From contig JAJZAL010000014.1 of the NCBI GenBank assembly GCA_021799405.1, forward strand, positions 1 to 45,049: a DNA stretch of 45,049 nt, given 5' to 3'. The notes under the pieces are model-generated. The model was not told where the DNA came from and ran no database searches. It worked only from the letters and a program-made list of their open reading frames with translations. The first letter of the stretch is position 1. The number at the start of each line of letters is the position of its first letter. The stretch comes from Acidobacteriota bacterium (GTDB taxonomy: Bacteria > Acidobacteriota > Terriglobia > Terriglobales > Acidobacteriaceae). Both the position numbers and the translations under genes were made by a program. Of this stretch, positions 9,229-17,365 are shown piece by piece.

Positions 9229-9737
9229 CGCTTGGCTTTTCCTTTCGGGGAATTGGTTGTTTTAGGATTGGCTCGCGGACTGAAGGGTGGAATCAAGGGC
9301 GTGGGGTCGCGCTGCTCCCAGCGGCGATAGGTTTCCGCCAGCACGGCGGCGCGGTTCTGCTCGATCTGCGCGATGAACTCGCAGGGCGCGGCCGTCTCCT
9401 CGTGGTGCGCGGCCCAGAACAGCAGCTCAAGCAGCACGGGAGCCAGGGCGATGCCTTTGGGCGTAAGCCGGTAGTGAGCGCTGCGGCCGTCGTCGGCCGC
9501 CGGCTCGACGGTGAGAATGCCGGCCGCTTCGAGCTTGTGCAGCCGGTCCGCCAGGATGTTGGTGGCGATGCCCTCGCCCGAGTGCTGGAACTCGCGGAAG
9601 GTGCGGTAGCCGCGCACCATCATGTCGCGGACGATGAGCAGCGACCAGCGGTCGCCAAGGATCTCCAGCGAGATGCTTACGGGGCATCCTGAGCGGCGCC
9701 GCGGTTGTAGTTTTCCGGCCACAAGGGCATCGTACAA
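9225..9737 (-). CDS. HxlR-family transcriptional regulator
   Basis: A 170-residue winged-helix regulator of the HxlR family. CPVSISLEILGDRWSLLIVRD, the TFREFQHSGEGIATNILADRL recognition-helix region and the wing segment HYRLTPKGIALAPVL are diagnostic. The single N-terminal Cys in CPVS is the position used for redox or electrophile sensing in some relatives. The most upstream start is TTG at 9737; a GTG at 9722 is an alternative, and neither has a strong ribosome-binding site. It overlaps the VOC gene by four bases and probably regulates it along with itself. Confidence 0.87.
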   Translation of the reverse strand: MYDALVAGKLQPRRRSGCPVSISLEILGDRWSLLIVRDMMVRGYRTFREFQHSGEGIATNILADRLHKLEAAGILTVEPAADDGRSAHYRLTPKGIALAPVLLELLFWAAHHEETAAPCEFIAQIEQNRAAVLAETYRRWEQRDPTPLIPPFSPRANPKTTNSPKGKAKR

Positions 9738-9817
9738 ATATCACTTGCATTTCGCAATCTAAATAGGGGCAGGCGCAAAGCGAAGAGTCAACCTCACCCT
9801 TGCAATGAGGCTTTGAA

Positions 9818-9841
9818 GGCGGTCCGCTCAAGCGGACCGCC
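9818..9841. terminator. Perfect 10-bp hairpin
   Basis: GGCGGTCCGC and GCGGACCGCC form a perfect 10-bp stem with a TCAA loop, between the HxlR gene and the end of the 137-residue unknown gene. It would lie about 170 bases downstream of that minus-strand gene. It lacks a T-run, so it is either a weak terminator or a dispersed extragenic palindrome. Confidence 0.45.
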
Positions 9842-9987
9842 GGCGGCGCGGTTTGCTAAAGGAAACGATACAAAGGCGGCTAAAAGTGGGCCGCGGCATT
9901 TACTTTTAAGTAAATAAGTACATCTTTCAAGTTATTGATAAGCAGCATCTTGTGGCGCCAATGGCCTGAAAAAGCTCTACTCAAGGC

Positions 9988-10008
9988 GGGGTAGGGGGTG
10001 GGTGGGGG
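9988..10008 (+). other. Canonical G-quadruplex motif
   Basis: Four plus-strand G-runs (GGGG, GGGGG, GGG, GGGGG) are separated by loops of only 2, 1 and 1 bases, an arrangement expected to fold very stably. It begins two bases beyond the stop codon of the minus-strand gene at 10010, so the G-rich strand is the template strand for that gene. A further G-run (GGGG at 10021-10024) lies next to it. Confidence 0.6.
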
Positions 10009-10009
10009 A

Positions 10010-10423
10010 TCATGCGGGACGGGGTTTTTGCGGCTTGGGAGCGCTGTTGAGGGCGCTGATCGCCAGTTGAGCGGCGTAGAGGAGCGGGCCAGCCTTTTGC
10101 GGCGGGATGGCATCCATGAGCAGGCCTTGAGCGGTGCAGGCGATGAAGTCCCGAATGCTTTCGTAGCCGGAAAGGGTGGGCATGGCGTTGATGAAGGCCT
10201 CCCTGGCGTTCAGTGTTGCGACGAATTCGTTGATGTTGCCGTTGATGTCCAACTCAGTCGCCTCCAGGGCGGCGTGCAGGGCACGCTGATAGGCGGCGCG
10301 ACAGCGGCGGAGCGCGGCCTTGCTGGAGGTTTCCGGTTTGCGGCCGGGCCTGATGGCCGGGGCGGCAGGAGTGAAGACGATTGAGGCCGTGGCCGGATCG
10401 TTCAGTTGCGTGGTTTCATTCAT
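10010..10423 (-). CDS. Hypothetical helical protein, 137 residues
   Basis: I do not recognise this protein. The ATG at 10423 is chosen because GAGGA precedes it; longer frames upstream are Arg/Pro-rich and look non-coding. It has a low-complexity N terminus rich in Thr, Ala and Pro, a basic stretch (IRPGRKPETSSKAALRRCR), a central helical part with NINEFVATLNAREAFINAMP, and a Pro/Lys-rich tail (PKPQKPRPA). The basic segment could bind nucleic acid, but that is speculation. It is divergent from the methyltransferase-nuclease gene 136 bases away and may share its promoter region. Confidence 0.6.
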   Translation of the reverse strand: MNETTQLNDPATASIVFTPAAPAIRPGRKPETSSKAALRRCRAAYQRALHAALEATELDINGNINEFVATLNAREAFINAMPTLSGYESIRDFIACTAQGLLMDAIPPQKAGPLLYAAQLAISALNSAPKPQKPRPA

Positions 10424-10559
10424 AATTTTGGATTCCTCTGCGGATAGTGTGCGCCGCGGGAGGGTAATTCCCGGCAAAGGCGTATGCTTATGGCGTCTTC
10501 CGCATCGTCTTGCACGCGGCGGCAACGCGGGGGAGTTATGGTAGTCTCTAGCCAAACCT

Positions 10560-12242
10560 GTGACGGCCCACAAGAATCAGCTCTATTACGGCGACAACCT
10601 CGAAGTTCTCCGGCTCTACGTCAGGGACGAGTCAGTGGACCTGGTCTATCTGGACCCGCCCTTTAACTCGCGCCAGGATTACAACGTTCTCTTTGCGGAG
10701 AAGGACGGCTCGCAGTCCAGCTCGCAGATTCACGCCTTCGAGGACACGTGGGAGTGGAACATCGAGGCCGAGCGCGCCTACGAGCAGCTTGTGGAGCGGG
10801 GCGGGCGCGTGGCCGACGCGCTGCGCGCCTTCCGCACCTTTCTTGGCGGCAGCGACATGATGGCCTACCTTGCGATGATGGCCCCGCGGCTGGTGGAACT
10901 GCGCCGCGTGCTCAAGGAGACCGGCTCCATCTATCTGCACTGCGACCCGACGGCGAGCCATTACCTGAAGATTTTGATGGATGCTGTGTTTGGGCCGCAG
11001 ATGTTTAGAAACGAGATAGTCTGGAAGCGCACCAGCGCTCACAACAGCGCAAAGCGATGGGGTCCGGTTCACGACGTCATTCTCTTTTACTCGAGGGGCA
11101 TCGAGCCAATTTGGAATCGGGTCTATCAGGGTTACACGGAAGAATACCTTCGCAATTTCTATAGGCACGAAGATGAACAAGGACGGTTCAGGTTAGGTGA
11201 CTTGACTGGCGCGGGAACCAGAACCGGAGAATCCGGAATGCCTTGGCGCGGGGTTAATCCAACCAGGGTGGGTAGACACTGGGCTGCCCCCCGCCCAGAT
11301 GATGCACCCGGGCATTGGGGCGACCTGACCGTTCAGCAGAGGCTCGATTATTTGGAGGAACGGCGTCTCATTCATTGGCCGCCACGGCCAAACGGCGTTC
11401 CGCAATTCAAGAGGTACCTGCGGGGTGATCGAGGAACGCCAGCGCAAGACGTAATCACGGATGTTGATCCTCTATCGCCCCACGCAAAGGAACGCCTCGG
11501 CTACCCCACGCAGAAGCCCGAAGCCCTGCTCGAACGCATCCTCAGGGCCAGCTCGAACGAAGGCGATCTTGTCCTCGATCCCTTCTGCGGTTGCGGAACT
11601 ACGGTTCAGGTCGCGCAGCGCTTGAATCGCCGCTGGATCGGCATCGATATTACGCACCTCGCCATCGGCCTCATCAAGAAGCGACTGTCCGACGCGTTCG
11701 GGCCGGAGATCAAAGACACGTACGATGTGATCGGCGAGCCGACGGATTACGCCGGGGCGGCGGAACTGGCCGCCGAAGACAAATATCAGTTTCAGTGGTG
11801 GGCGCTGGGGCAGGTCGGCGCGCGCCCGGCCGACCAGAAGAAGGGCGCGGATCGCGGCATCGATGGCCGGCTCTACTTTCATGACGACCACTCCGGCAAA
11901 TCCAAGCAGATCATCTTTTCCGTGAAGGGCGGCAACGTCACGGCCTCGCAGGTGCGCGATCTGCGCGGCGTGATCGAACGGGAGAAGGCTGAGATCGGCG
12001 TCTTTGTCACCTTCGACGAGCCCACCCGGCCGATGCAGCGCGAAGCCGCCGAGGCTGGGCTCTACAAATCGTCTGACGGCACGACCTATCCGCGGCTGCA
12101 AATCCTCACCATCCAGCAGATTTTGGAAGGCAAGCAACCGGAATATCCGCTGCACCGGAGAGACGCCACATTCAAGAAGGCGCCGCGCAGCCGCCCGGAG
12201 CCCGCCGAGAACCTGACGTTGCCGCTGTTGCCGCTGGAGTAG
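10560..12242 (+). CDS. Beta-class DNA methyltransferase fused to nuclease-like domain
   Basis: A 560-residue protein. Residues 1-380 form a DNA amino-methyltransferase in beta-class order: catalytic motif DPPF at 32-35 comes first, and the AdoMet-binding motif DPFCGCGTT at 340-348 comes later, preceded by GYPTQKPEALL. Beta-class enzymes make N6-methyladenine or N4-methylcytosine; the target is unknown. Residues about 425-510 resemble an Mrr-like PD-(D/E)XK restriction fold: GADRGIDGRLYF (Asp431/Asp435), then IIFSVKGG with Lys456, although the expected Glu/Gln two residues before the Lys is Ser. No separate specificity or restriction gene is adjacent. The start is GTG at 10560 with no clear Shine-Dalgarno. 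It could be a self-contained modification-restriction enzyme or an orphan methyltransferase. Confidence 0.85.
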   Translation: MTAHKNQLYYGDNLEVLRLYVRDESVDLVYLDPPFNSRQDYNVLFAEKDGSQSSSQIHAFEDTWEWNIEAERAYEQLVERGGRVADALRAFRTFLGGSDMMAYLAMMAPRLVELRRVLKETGSIYLHCDPTASHYLKILMDAVFGPQMFRNEIVWKRTSAHNSAKRWGPVHDVILFYSRGIEPIWNRVYQGYTEEYLRNFYRHEDEQGRFRLGDLTGAGTRTGESGMPWRGVNPTRVGRHWAAPRPDDAPGHWGDLTVQQRLDYLEERRLIHWPPRPNGVPQFKRYLRGDRGTPAQDVITDVDPLSPHAKERLGYPTQKPEALLERILRASSNEGDLVLDPFCGCGTTVQVAQRLNRRWIGIDITHLAIGLIKKRLSDAFGPEIKDTYDVIGEPTDYAGAAELAAEDKYQFQWWALGQVGARPADQKKGADRGIDGRLYFHDDHSGKSKQIIFSVKGGNVTASQVRDLRGVIEREKAEIGVFVTFDEPTRPMQREAAEAGLYKSSDGTTYPRLQILTIQQILEGKQPEYPLHRRDATFKKAPRSRPEPAENLTLPLLPLE

Positions 12243-12249
12243 TGTTCAT

Positions 12250-12275
12250 CCCAGGTTTCAGAGTCGAAACCTGGG
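12250..12275 (+). terminator. Perfect 10-bp hairpin after methyltransferase gene
   Basis: CCCAGGTTTC and GAAACCTGGG pair perfectly around a six-base loop, starting eight bases after the methyltransferase stop codon. There is no U-tract. It fits a terminator for the methyltransferase and separates it from rbfA; a second small inverted repeat (CACGG/CCGTG) follows about 80 bases later. Confidence 0.5.
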
Positions 12276-12421
12276 GCACCCAGATTTTCAATCGACTCCT
12301 CCCGAAAGGTGGGAACGCAGCCGGGGCCCAAGATTGTTCAATCCACGGCTTCAATCCGTGCCCCGAGCTGGCGGCGCGCCCTCTGTTATCCTGAATGGTT
12401 TACCTGGGTGAGGAGGAAGCC

Positions 12422-12847
12422 ATGCCGGAGCATCGGGCGCGCAAGCATCATCAGGACCGGGTGGCGGAGGCGCTACGCGAGGAGATCGGCGCCATGATCG
12501 AGGGCGAGCTCTCCGATCCGCGGATCGACTTCTGCTATGTAAGTGAAGTGGCGCTGAATCCGGGCGGCAAGTCGGCGCGCGTCTACGTGGCCCTGGACAG
12601 CGGGGTGAAGGATATTGAGAAGGCCGAAGCCTCGACCATCGCCGGCCTGGAAGCCGCTAAAGGATACATTCGCTACGAGTTGAAGGAGCGCATGGGCGTG
12701 CGGCATGTGCCCGATCTCACCTTTCTTGCCGACCGCTCCGGCCGCTTTCAGGCGCGCATCGAAGAGCTGATGTCGAGGGCGCAGAAACGGCAAAAGTCTC
12801 CGGCCGGGCAGGGGCCTCCGATGGAGCCAAGGACCCTGCTGGAATAG
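12422..12847 (+). CDS. rbfA: Ribosome-binding factor A
   Basis: A 141-residue RbfA, a KH-fold factor that binds the 30S subunit during late 16S rRNA maturation and cold adaptation. Family marks are HRARKHHQDRVAEALREEIGAMI, LSDPRIDFCYVSEVALNPGG, ARVYVALDSG and the C-terminal LKERMGVRHVPDLTFLAD. The ATG at 12422 has an excellent GAGGAGG site upstream, which rules out the more upstream GTG-type start. nrnA starts three bases after its stop codon, so the two form an operon, as in many bacteria. Confidence 0.94.
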   Translation: MPEHRARKHHQDRVAEALREEIGAMIEGELSDPRIDFCYVSEVALNPGGKSARVYVALDSGVKDIEKAEASTIAGLEAAKGYIRYELKERMGVRHVPDLTFLADRSGRFQARIEELMSRAQKRQKSPAGQGPPMEPRTLLE

Positions 12848-12850
12848 CGC

Positions 12851-13915
12851 ATGGAAGCCAACCTGCCAAAATCTGCCATGAATCCATCGATGCCGGAGGC
12901 CGGCGCGGCCGCCATTGCCGCGCGCGCGGATGCGGCAGAGGAGCCGATTGCCGCGATTCTGGATGTGCTGCGCCGCGGCGAGCGGTTCCTGGTGTGTCCC
13001 CACTCTCGGCCGGACGGCGACGCGGTGGGCAGCATGCTGGCGATGGGCATGCTCATCGAACAGATGGGCAAGCGCGCCGACCTGGTGACGGCCGACCGGA
13101 TTCCGCTGGTTTACGAAGAGCTGCCCGGGGCCGGCGCCATTCGCAGCGCGATGCGCGTCAACGGCCACTATGATGCGGTAATCCTGCTGGAGTGCGACGG
13201 GCTGGAGCGCGCCATGCTGCGGGGGCTGGAAGAGCATTTCCTGATCAATATTGACCATCACGTGAGCGGCCGCCCCTATGCCCGGGTGAACTGGATTGAC
13301 CACGAGGCGTGCAGCGTGGGCGAGATGGTCTTCCGGCTGGTGAAGGCGGCCGGGGCCACGGTCACGGCGGAGATGGCCAATTGCCTGTATGCCACCGTTC
13401 TGACCGATACCGGAGGATTCTGCTACGGCAACCTGCGCGCATCAACCTTTGCGCTGGCGCGTGACCTGGTGGCGGCCGGGGCCGATCCTCTGCACCTTGC
13501 GCGGCAGGTGTACTTTTCCGCGCCGGTGTCGAAGGTATTGCTGCTGGGCGCGGCGCTTGGCAATCTGAAGCGCGAAGGGCGGCTGGCCTGGCTGTGGGTG
13601 ACGCATCGCGACATGATTCGCACCTGCGCAGTGGAGGAAGATTGCGAGGGAATTGCGAATTTTGCGCTGGGCATTGCGGGCGTGGAAGCCGCCGTCTTTC
13701 TGCGCGAGCTGCCGGAGCAGCGCATCCGACTGAGCCTGCGCAGCAAAGGCAAAGTGGATGTGGCCGCCGTGGCGGTGCGCCTGGGCGGCGGAGGACACGA
13801 AAACGCCGCCGGCTGCACGCTGCGGGGGCCGCTGAGCCGCGCACTCGACGAGATTCTGGGGGAATTGCGCCGCAGCATGGGCGGTTTGACGGGGAACGGT
13901 GACCGGGAGATGTGA
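12851..13915 (+). CDS. nrnA: DHH-family oligoribonuclease/pAp-phosphatase
   Basis: A 354-residue DHH/DHHA1 phosphoesterase of the NrnA type, which degrades nano-RNA dinucleotides (and c-di-GMP-derived pGpG) and dephosphorylates pAp in the cytoplasm. Metal-site motifs are visible: CPHSRPDGDAVGS near residue 50, LLECDG, INIDHHVSG (the DHH motif) and the DHHA1 glycine loop GGGGHENAAG near 313. The start could be at 12851 (ATG), three bases after rbfA; the first 35 residues are Ala-rich and may be longer than in relatives, and a second ATG follows after 12 codons. Confidence 0.92.
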   Translation: MEANLPKSAMNPSMPEAGAAAIAARADAAEEPIAAILDVLRRGERFLVCPHSRPDGDAVGSMLAMGMLIEQMGKRADLVTADRIPLVYEELPGAGAIRSAMRVNGHYDAVILLECDGLERAMLRGLEEHFLINIDHHVSGRPYARVNWIDHEACSVGEMVFRLVKAAGATVTAEMANCLYATVLTDTGGFCYGNLRASTFALARDLVAAGADPLHLARQVYFSAPVSKVLLLGAALGNLKREGRLAWLWVTHRDMIRTCAVEEDCEGIANFALGIAGVEAAVFLRELPEQRIRLSLRSKGKVDVAAVAVRLGGGGHENAAGCTLRGPLSRALDEILGELRRSMGGLTGNGDREM

Positions 13916-14060
13916 GATTCGGGGCGAAGACCCGGCCTGAATCTGTTAGCCTTGACCCTGTTACGAAGTCCAGCGCCATCAGCGTGCGTGGAGCGGTACA
14001 GACACTGCGCGGGCCAGGTCAGATGCCTCCGTCGTCCTGACCGGGGATGACTCAGATTTT

Positions 14061-15914
14061 ATGCGTGAAAGAGGCTGGCGCCTGCCCGTGGGAGAGATGC
14101 AGGAAGTGGAAACAAACCAGGAACGTTCTGTTCCGGAGATTCACCGAGCCTGGCGAAAACGGCTGCCCTGTTGGAACACCGTGGGGGAAGCGGCTGTTTT
14201 TCTGGCATTTTCTGTTTTCTTTCTTGCCTATGGGCTTACGCCGCTGCTGGGCGGTGATGGGCTGGGACTGGTGGGGGCCGATGAGCCCCGCTATGCGGAG
14301 ATTGCGCATGAGATGCTGGTCCGGTTTGACTCGGCGCACACTCTCAAAGCCCGCCTCAGCGCCTGCGTAACTCCCTATCTCTATGGGCATCCCTGGCTGG
14401 AGAAGCCGGCCCTCTACTACTGGCGGGCGATGTTCCTGTTCCAGGACTTTGGCGTGCACGACTGGAGCGCGCGCCTGCCTTCGACCACCTTCGCCTTCAT
14501 CATGGTGGCGCTGATCTACCTGCATATGCGGCGATTTCGCCCCGGCGGCCACCTGGACGCGGCGCTGATTACGGTCGCCTGCGCTGGCATTATCGGCTTT
14601 GCGCGCGGCGCTTCCACTGACATGCAGTTGGCGGCGCCCCTGGCGATCGGGCTGCTGGGCTGGTACGCCTGGTATGAAACCGACTCGAAGTTCTGGCTCT
14701 TCGACATCTACTTTTTCACGGGCGTGGCAACACTGGCCAAGGGACCGGTGGCGCCGTTTCTCGATATCGTCATCATTGTTGCCTTCGCATTTTTGCGCCG
14801 CGAGTGGCATATTCTGAAGCGCTCGTTGTGGTGGCCGGGAATTCTGCTTTACTTTGCCATCGTGCTGCCGTGGTTTATCGCCGTGCAGCATCAGAACCCC
14901 ACTTTTTTCCGCGAATTCTTTCTCCAGCACAATCTGGAACGCTTCGCTACCAACCGGTTTCATCACGAGCAGCCCTTCTGGTACTACCTTGTGGTCATCA
15001 TTCTGGCCATGATGCCGTGGACCGTGATTGCGGTGCGGGCGCTGATTGATGGTGTCCAGACCTCGGTGGCGGAGTGGCGACTGCGCCACTCGCGGCCCGA
15101 GAAGCCTAAGCCCAGCCGTCCGGGAGACGCCTTCCCTGAATTCCTGGTCTTGTGGGCGCTCATCCCGATCGTCTTCTTCTCGTTTTCGCAATCCAAATTG
15201 CCGGGCTACATTCTGCCTTCGATTCCGCCCATTGCGATTCTCACCGGTGATTACCTCTTCCGGCGCAGGCAGGCGGGGCTCAGCCGATGGGTTCTCATCG
15301 GTCACGCGGTGATCTGCGGGGTGATGACGGTGACGGTGATGCTGCTGCCCTGGTTTCTGGTCCATGGCGCGACCATGCCTCCGGCGCACGCGGCTGTCGC
15401 GGCGCTGATCTCCGCAACCGGCGCCGCCCTGCTCATCCTCATCGTGGCAAAGTGGTTTGGCGTGGCGCGGATCAGGCTGGTCACCTCCGCGGTGCTTGTG
15501 GTGCTGATGCTTTTCCTCTACGGAGCCGGTCCGGCCTTCGGCATCCCCTCGATCCCGGCCACCAAGAAAGTGATTCAGCTGATTGATCGTACCTACTCGG
15601 CGCGTCCGCTGGCCGAGCATCTGGCGGCGGTGGCTCCGGCTGATGAAACGGTTGCGGTTTTCCGCGTGCGGCGCGACATCGAATATGGCCTCTCCTTCTA
15701 CCGGAATCGCGAAGTGGTGAACTACGAGCAGAGCGGCGTGCCGGTGGAGCAGCATCTTCTGGTGGCCCGGATGACCGGCAAAGGCGGTGTTGACCTGCAT
15801 ACGGCAGCGGCGCTCGCTGAGTATCTGGCTGGCCGTCGCTACGAGGAGCTTTTCAACTGGCCTGAACAGGGATTGGCGGTGTATTTAGTAAGCGGGCTCC
15901 CGCAAAGCCAGTAA
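14061..15914 (+). CDS. ArnT/PMT-type membrane glycosyltransferase
   Basis: A 617-residue polytopic protein of the GT39/ArnT-like (GT-C) class, which transfers a sugar from a polyprenyl-phosphate donor on the periplasmic side of the inner membrane. The first periplasmic loop has GADEPRYAEIAHEML, containing the acidic DE...Y signature, and then YGHPWLEKPALYYW, matching the KPPL-W motif; about eleven further hydrophobic helices follow, with SQSKLPGYILPSIPP between them. The acceptor could be lipid A, another glycolipid or protein, which the sequence does not show. A second ATG at 14097 with GGGAG close by is an alternative start. It is followed by a GNAT gene on the same strand. Confidence 0.83.
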   Translation: MRERGWRLPVGEMQEVETNQERSVPEIHRAWRKRLPCWNTVGEAAVFLAFSVFFLAYGLTPLLGGDGLGLVGADEPRYAEIAHEMLVRFDSAHTLKARLSACVTPYLYGHPWLEKPALYYWRAMFLFQDFGVHDWSARLPSTTFAFIMVALIYLHMRRFRPGGHLDAALITVACAGIIGFARGASTDMQLAAPLAIGLLGWYAWYETDSKFWLFDIYFFTGVATLAKGPVAPFLDIVIIVAFAFLRREWHILKRSLWWPGILLYFAIVLPWFIAVQHQNPTFFREFFLQHNLERFATNRFHHEQPFWYYLVVIILAMMPWTVIAVRALIDGVQTSVAEWRLRHSRPEKPKPSRPGDAFPEFLVLWALIPIVFFSFSQSKLPGYILPSIPPIAILTGDYLFRRRQAGLSRWVLIGHAVICGVMTVTVMLLPWFLVHGATMPPAHAAVAALISATGAALLILIVAKWFGVARIRLVTSAVLVVLMLFLYGAGPAFGIPSIPATKKVIQLIDRTYSARPLAEHLAAVAPADETVAVFRVRRDIEYGLSFYRNREVVNYEQSGVPVEQHLLVARMTGKGGVDLHTAAALAEYLAGRRYEELFNWPEQGLAVYLVSGLPQSQ

Positions 15915-15987
15915 CAGAAACCCGCAGTTGCACATGACTGCAAGTCATGTCAAAGTGACCGGAAGGGTTATTGGCACGGAAATACAG

Positions 15988-16983
15988 ATGGCATCGAGCG
16001 CCTCCATCGAAATTCTCGATCTGCGCCACTTCACGGCGCCGTTGCTTCGTCCTGTGCTCGAGGCTGAGGGAGACGTCTGGAGAGAACGCCTGCACTGGGA
16101 TTACCGGAACTCTGCCCGGCTGCTGATGCAGTATCTCGACAACCACACGCTGCCGGGATATGTGGCCCTGGAGGCCGAGCATGCGGTTGGGTACGCTTTC
16201 TGCGTTTACGAAGAAACCAAGGCCGTCATTGGCGATGTCTTTGCCCTCTCGACAGGGCCGGGACAGTTTTCCATCGCACCGGGCTCGGGCCACGAGATCG
16301 AGGAGACGCTGCTCAAGCATCTTTTGGAGACGCTGCAGAATACGCCGCACGTCGACCGGATTGAATCACAACTGCTGCTTCACCCTTCCGGTTCCCACGC
16401 CGGGATCTTCCGCAGAGCCGGCTTCCAGATCTATCAGCGGCTTTTTATGGTTCAGGCCTTGCAGGCTCCTCGGGAACTGCCCCGAGTGGACCTGCCCGGC
16501 GAGTTGGAGCTGCGCTTCTGGCACGACGACGACTTGCCGCGCGCCGGAAGGCTCATTGCTGAAGCCTATCGCAGCCATACCGACGGGCTCATCAATGACC
16601 AGTACGGCTCCGTACATGGCTCGCTGCGCTTTCTCAACAACATCGTGCGCTTTTCGGGCTGCGGTGTCTTTTCCGCGCCGGTTTCGCATGTGGTTGTGCA
16701 CCGTCCGAGCGGCGAACTGGTGGCCCTGCTGCTGGGCTCGCGTGTAAGCCCGGAGAGCGGACACATCACGCAGGTCTGCGTCCACTCGGCGTACCGCCGC
16801 CGGGGCCTGGCGCGGTTGCTGCTGTCGATGGCCGCCGCCCACTTCCAGCGCCAGGGTGCTTCAGAGATCTCTCTGACCGTTACCGCAGCCAACACCCATG
16901 CGATCGACCTATATCGGGCCGAGGGCTACGTGTGCACCCACCGCTTTGATGCCGCGGTGTGGCGGCGGGGTGTGACCACCTGA
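15988..16983 (+). CDS. GNAT-family N-acetyltransferase, probable tandem domains
   Basis: The protein has 331 residues from the ATG at 15988; an ATG at 15934 would add 18. The C-terminal half is a clear GNAT domain: VCVHSAYRRRGLARLLLSMA carries the Arg/Gln-x-x-Gly-x-Gly/Ala acetyl-CoA loop in the variant form RRRGLA, followed by ISLTVTAANTHAIDLYRAEGY. The N-terminal half (IEILDLRHFTAPLLRPVL, VALEAEHAVGYAFCVYEE, HAGIFRRAGFQIYQRLFMVQAL) looks like a second, more degenerate GNAT fold lacking a clear CoA loop. The substrate is unknown. It follows the glycosyltransferase by 73 bases and may be cotranscribed. Confidence 0.8.
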   Translation: MASSASIEILDLRHFTAPLLRPVLEAEGDVWRERLHWDYRNSARLLMQYLDNHTLPGYVALEAEHAVGYAFCVYEETKAVIGDVFALSTGPGQFSIAPGSGHEIEETLLKHLLETLQNTPHVDRIESQLLLHPSGSHAGIFRRAGFQIYQRLFMVQALQAPRELPRVDLPGELELRFWHDDDLPRAGRLIAEAYRSHTDGLINDQYGSVHGSLRFLNNIVRFSGCGVFSAPVSHVVVHRPSGELVALLLGSRVSPESGHITQVCVHSAYRRRGLARLLLSMAAAHFQRQGASEISLTVTAANTHAIDLYRAEGYVCTHRFDAAVWRRGVTT

Positions 16984-17365
16984 GGCATTGCGGAAACCGG
17001 GTCGTGCCTTGCGGATGCGGGTGGGTGGCTGCGGTCTCGTGAAGTGTAAACCCTTTGCTCGCCCTTCAGCGCTTTTTCAATTGTCTTTGTCAGTGACAAT
17101 TCCTGCGTGGTATCTTAGCCACGTGTTGAAGTGCTCTGATAAGGACCCAAAGGGCCCCTGGCGATGATCGAGAGTACAGATTCAAAGCACCTGCGCCGGC
17201 TGGGACGGGCAGGTACTCTTCCCTGATAGATCATTGATGCGGCTGCGAGAAAGCGTTGCCCACCCGGAAAGAATTCAAAATCCTTAGAGCATCTCAGCAG
17301 CCATTGATTTACATCCCCTGCTTTCTGACTCTGCGATGGAGTTTGTTCCAGCACAAGGAGCGAGT
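16984..17365. other. Intergenic leader region upstream of deamidase-like gene
   Basis: These 382 bases hold no supported gene. They contain an inverted repeat, AATTGTC/GACAATT (17079-17085 and 17095-17101), overlapping the -35 side of the best promoter candidate, and a long-range pair AGAGTAC/GTACTCT further down. The leader between the candidate promoter and the next start codon would be about 240 bases, unusually long. Confidence 0.4.
17087..17116 (+). promoter_or_regulatory. Candidate sigma70-type promoter
   Basis: TTGTCA and TATCTT are separated by 18 bases. The -35 lies within the loop of the AATTGTC/GACAATT inverted repeat, which could be an operator. It would drive the deamidase-like gene at 17366 with a long leader. 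The match is reasonable but unproven. Confidence 0.35.

Noticed and set aside
14052..15800. 582-residue minus-strand open frame
   Set aside because: It is antisense to the membrane glycosyltransferase gene, is rich in His/Arg/Gln as expected of a shadow frame, and has no domain.
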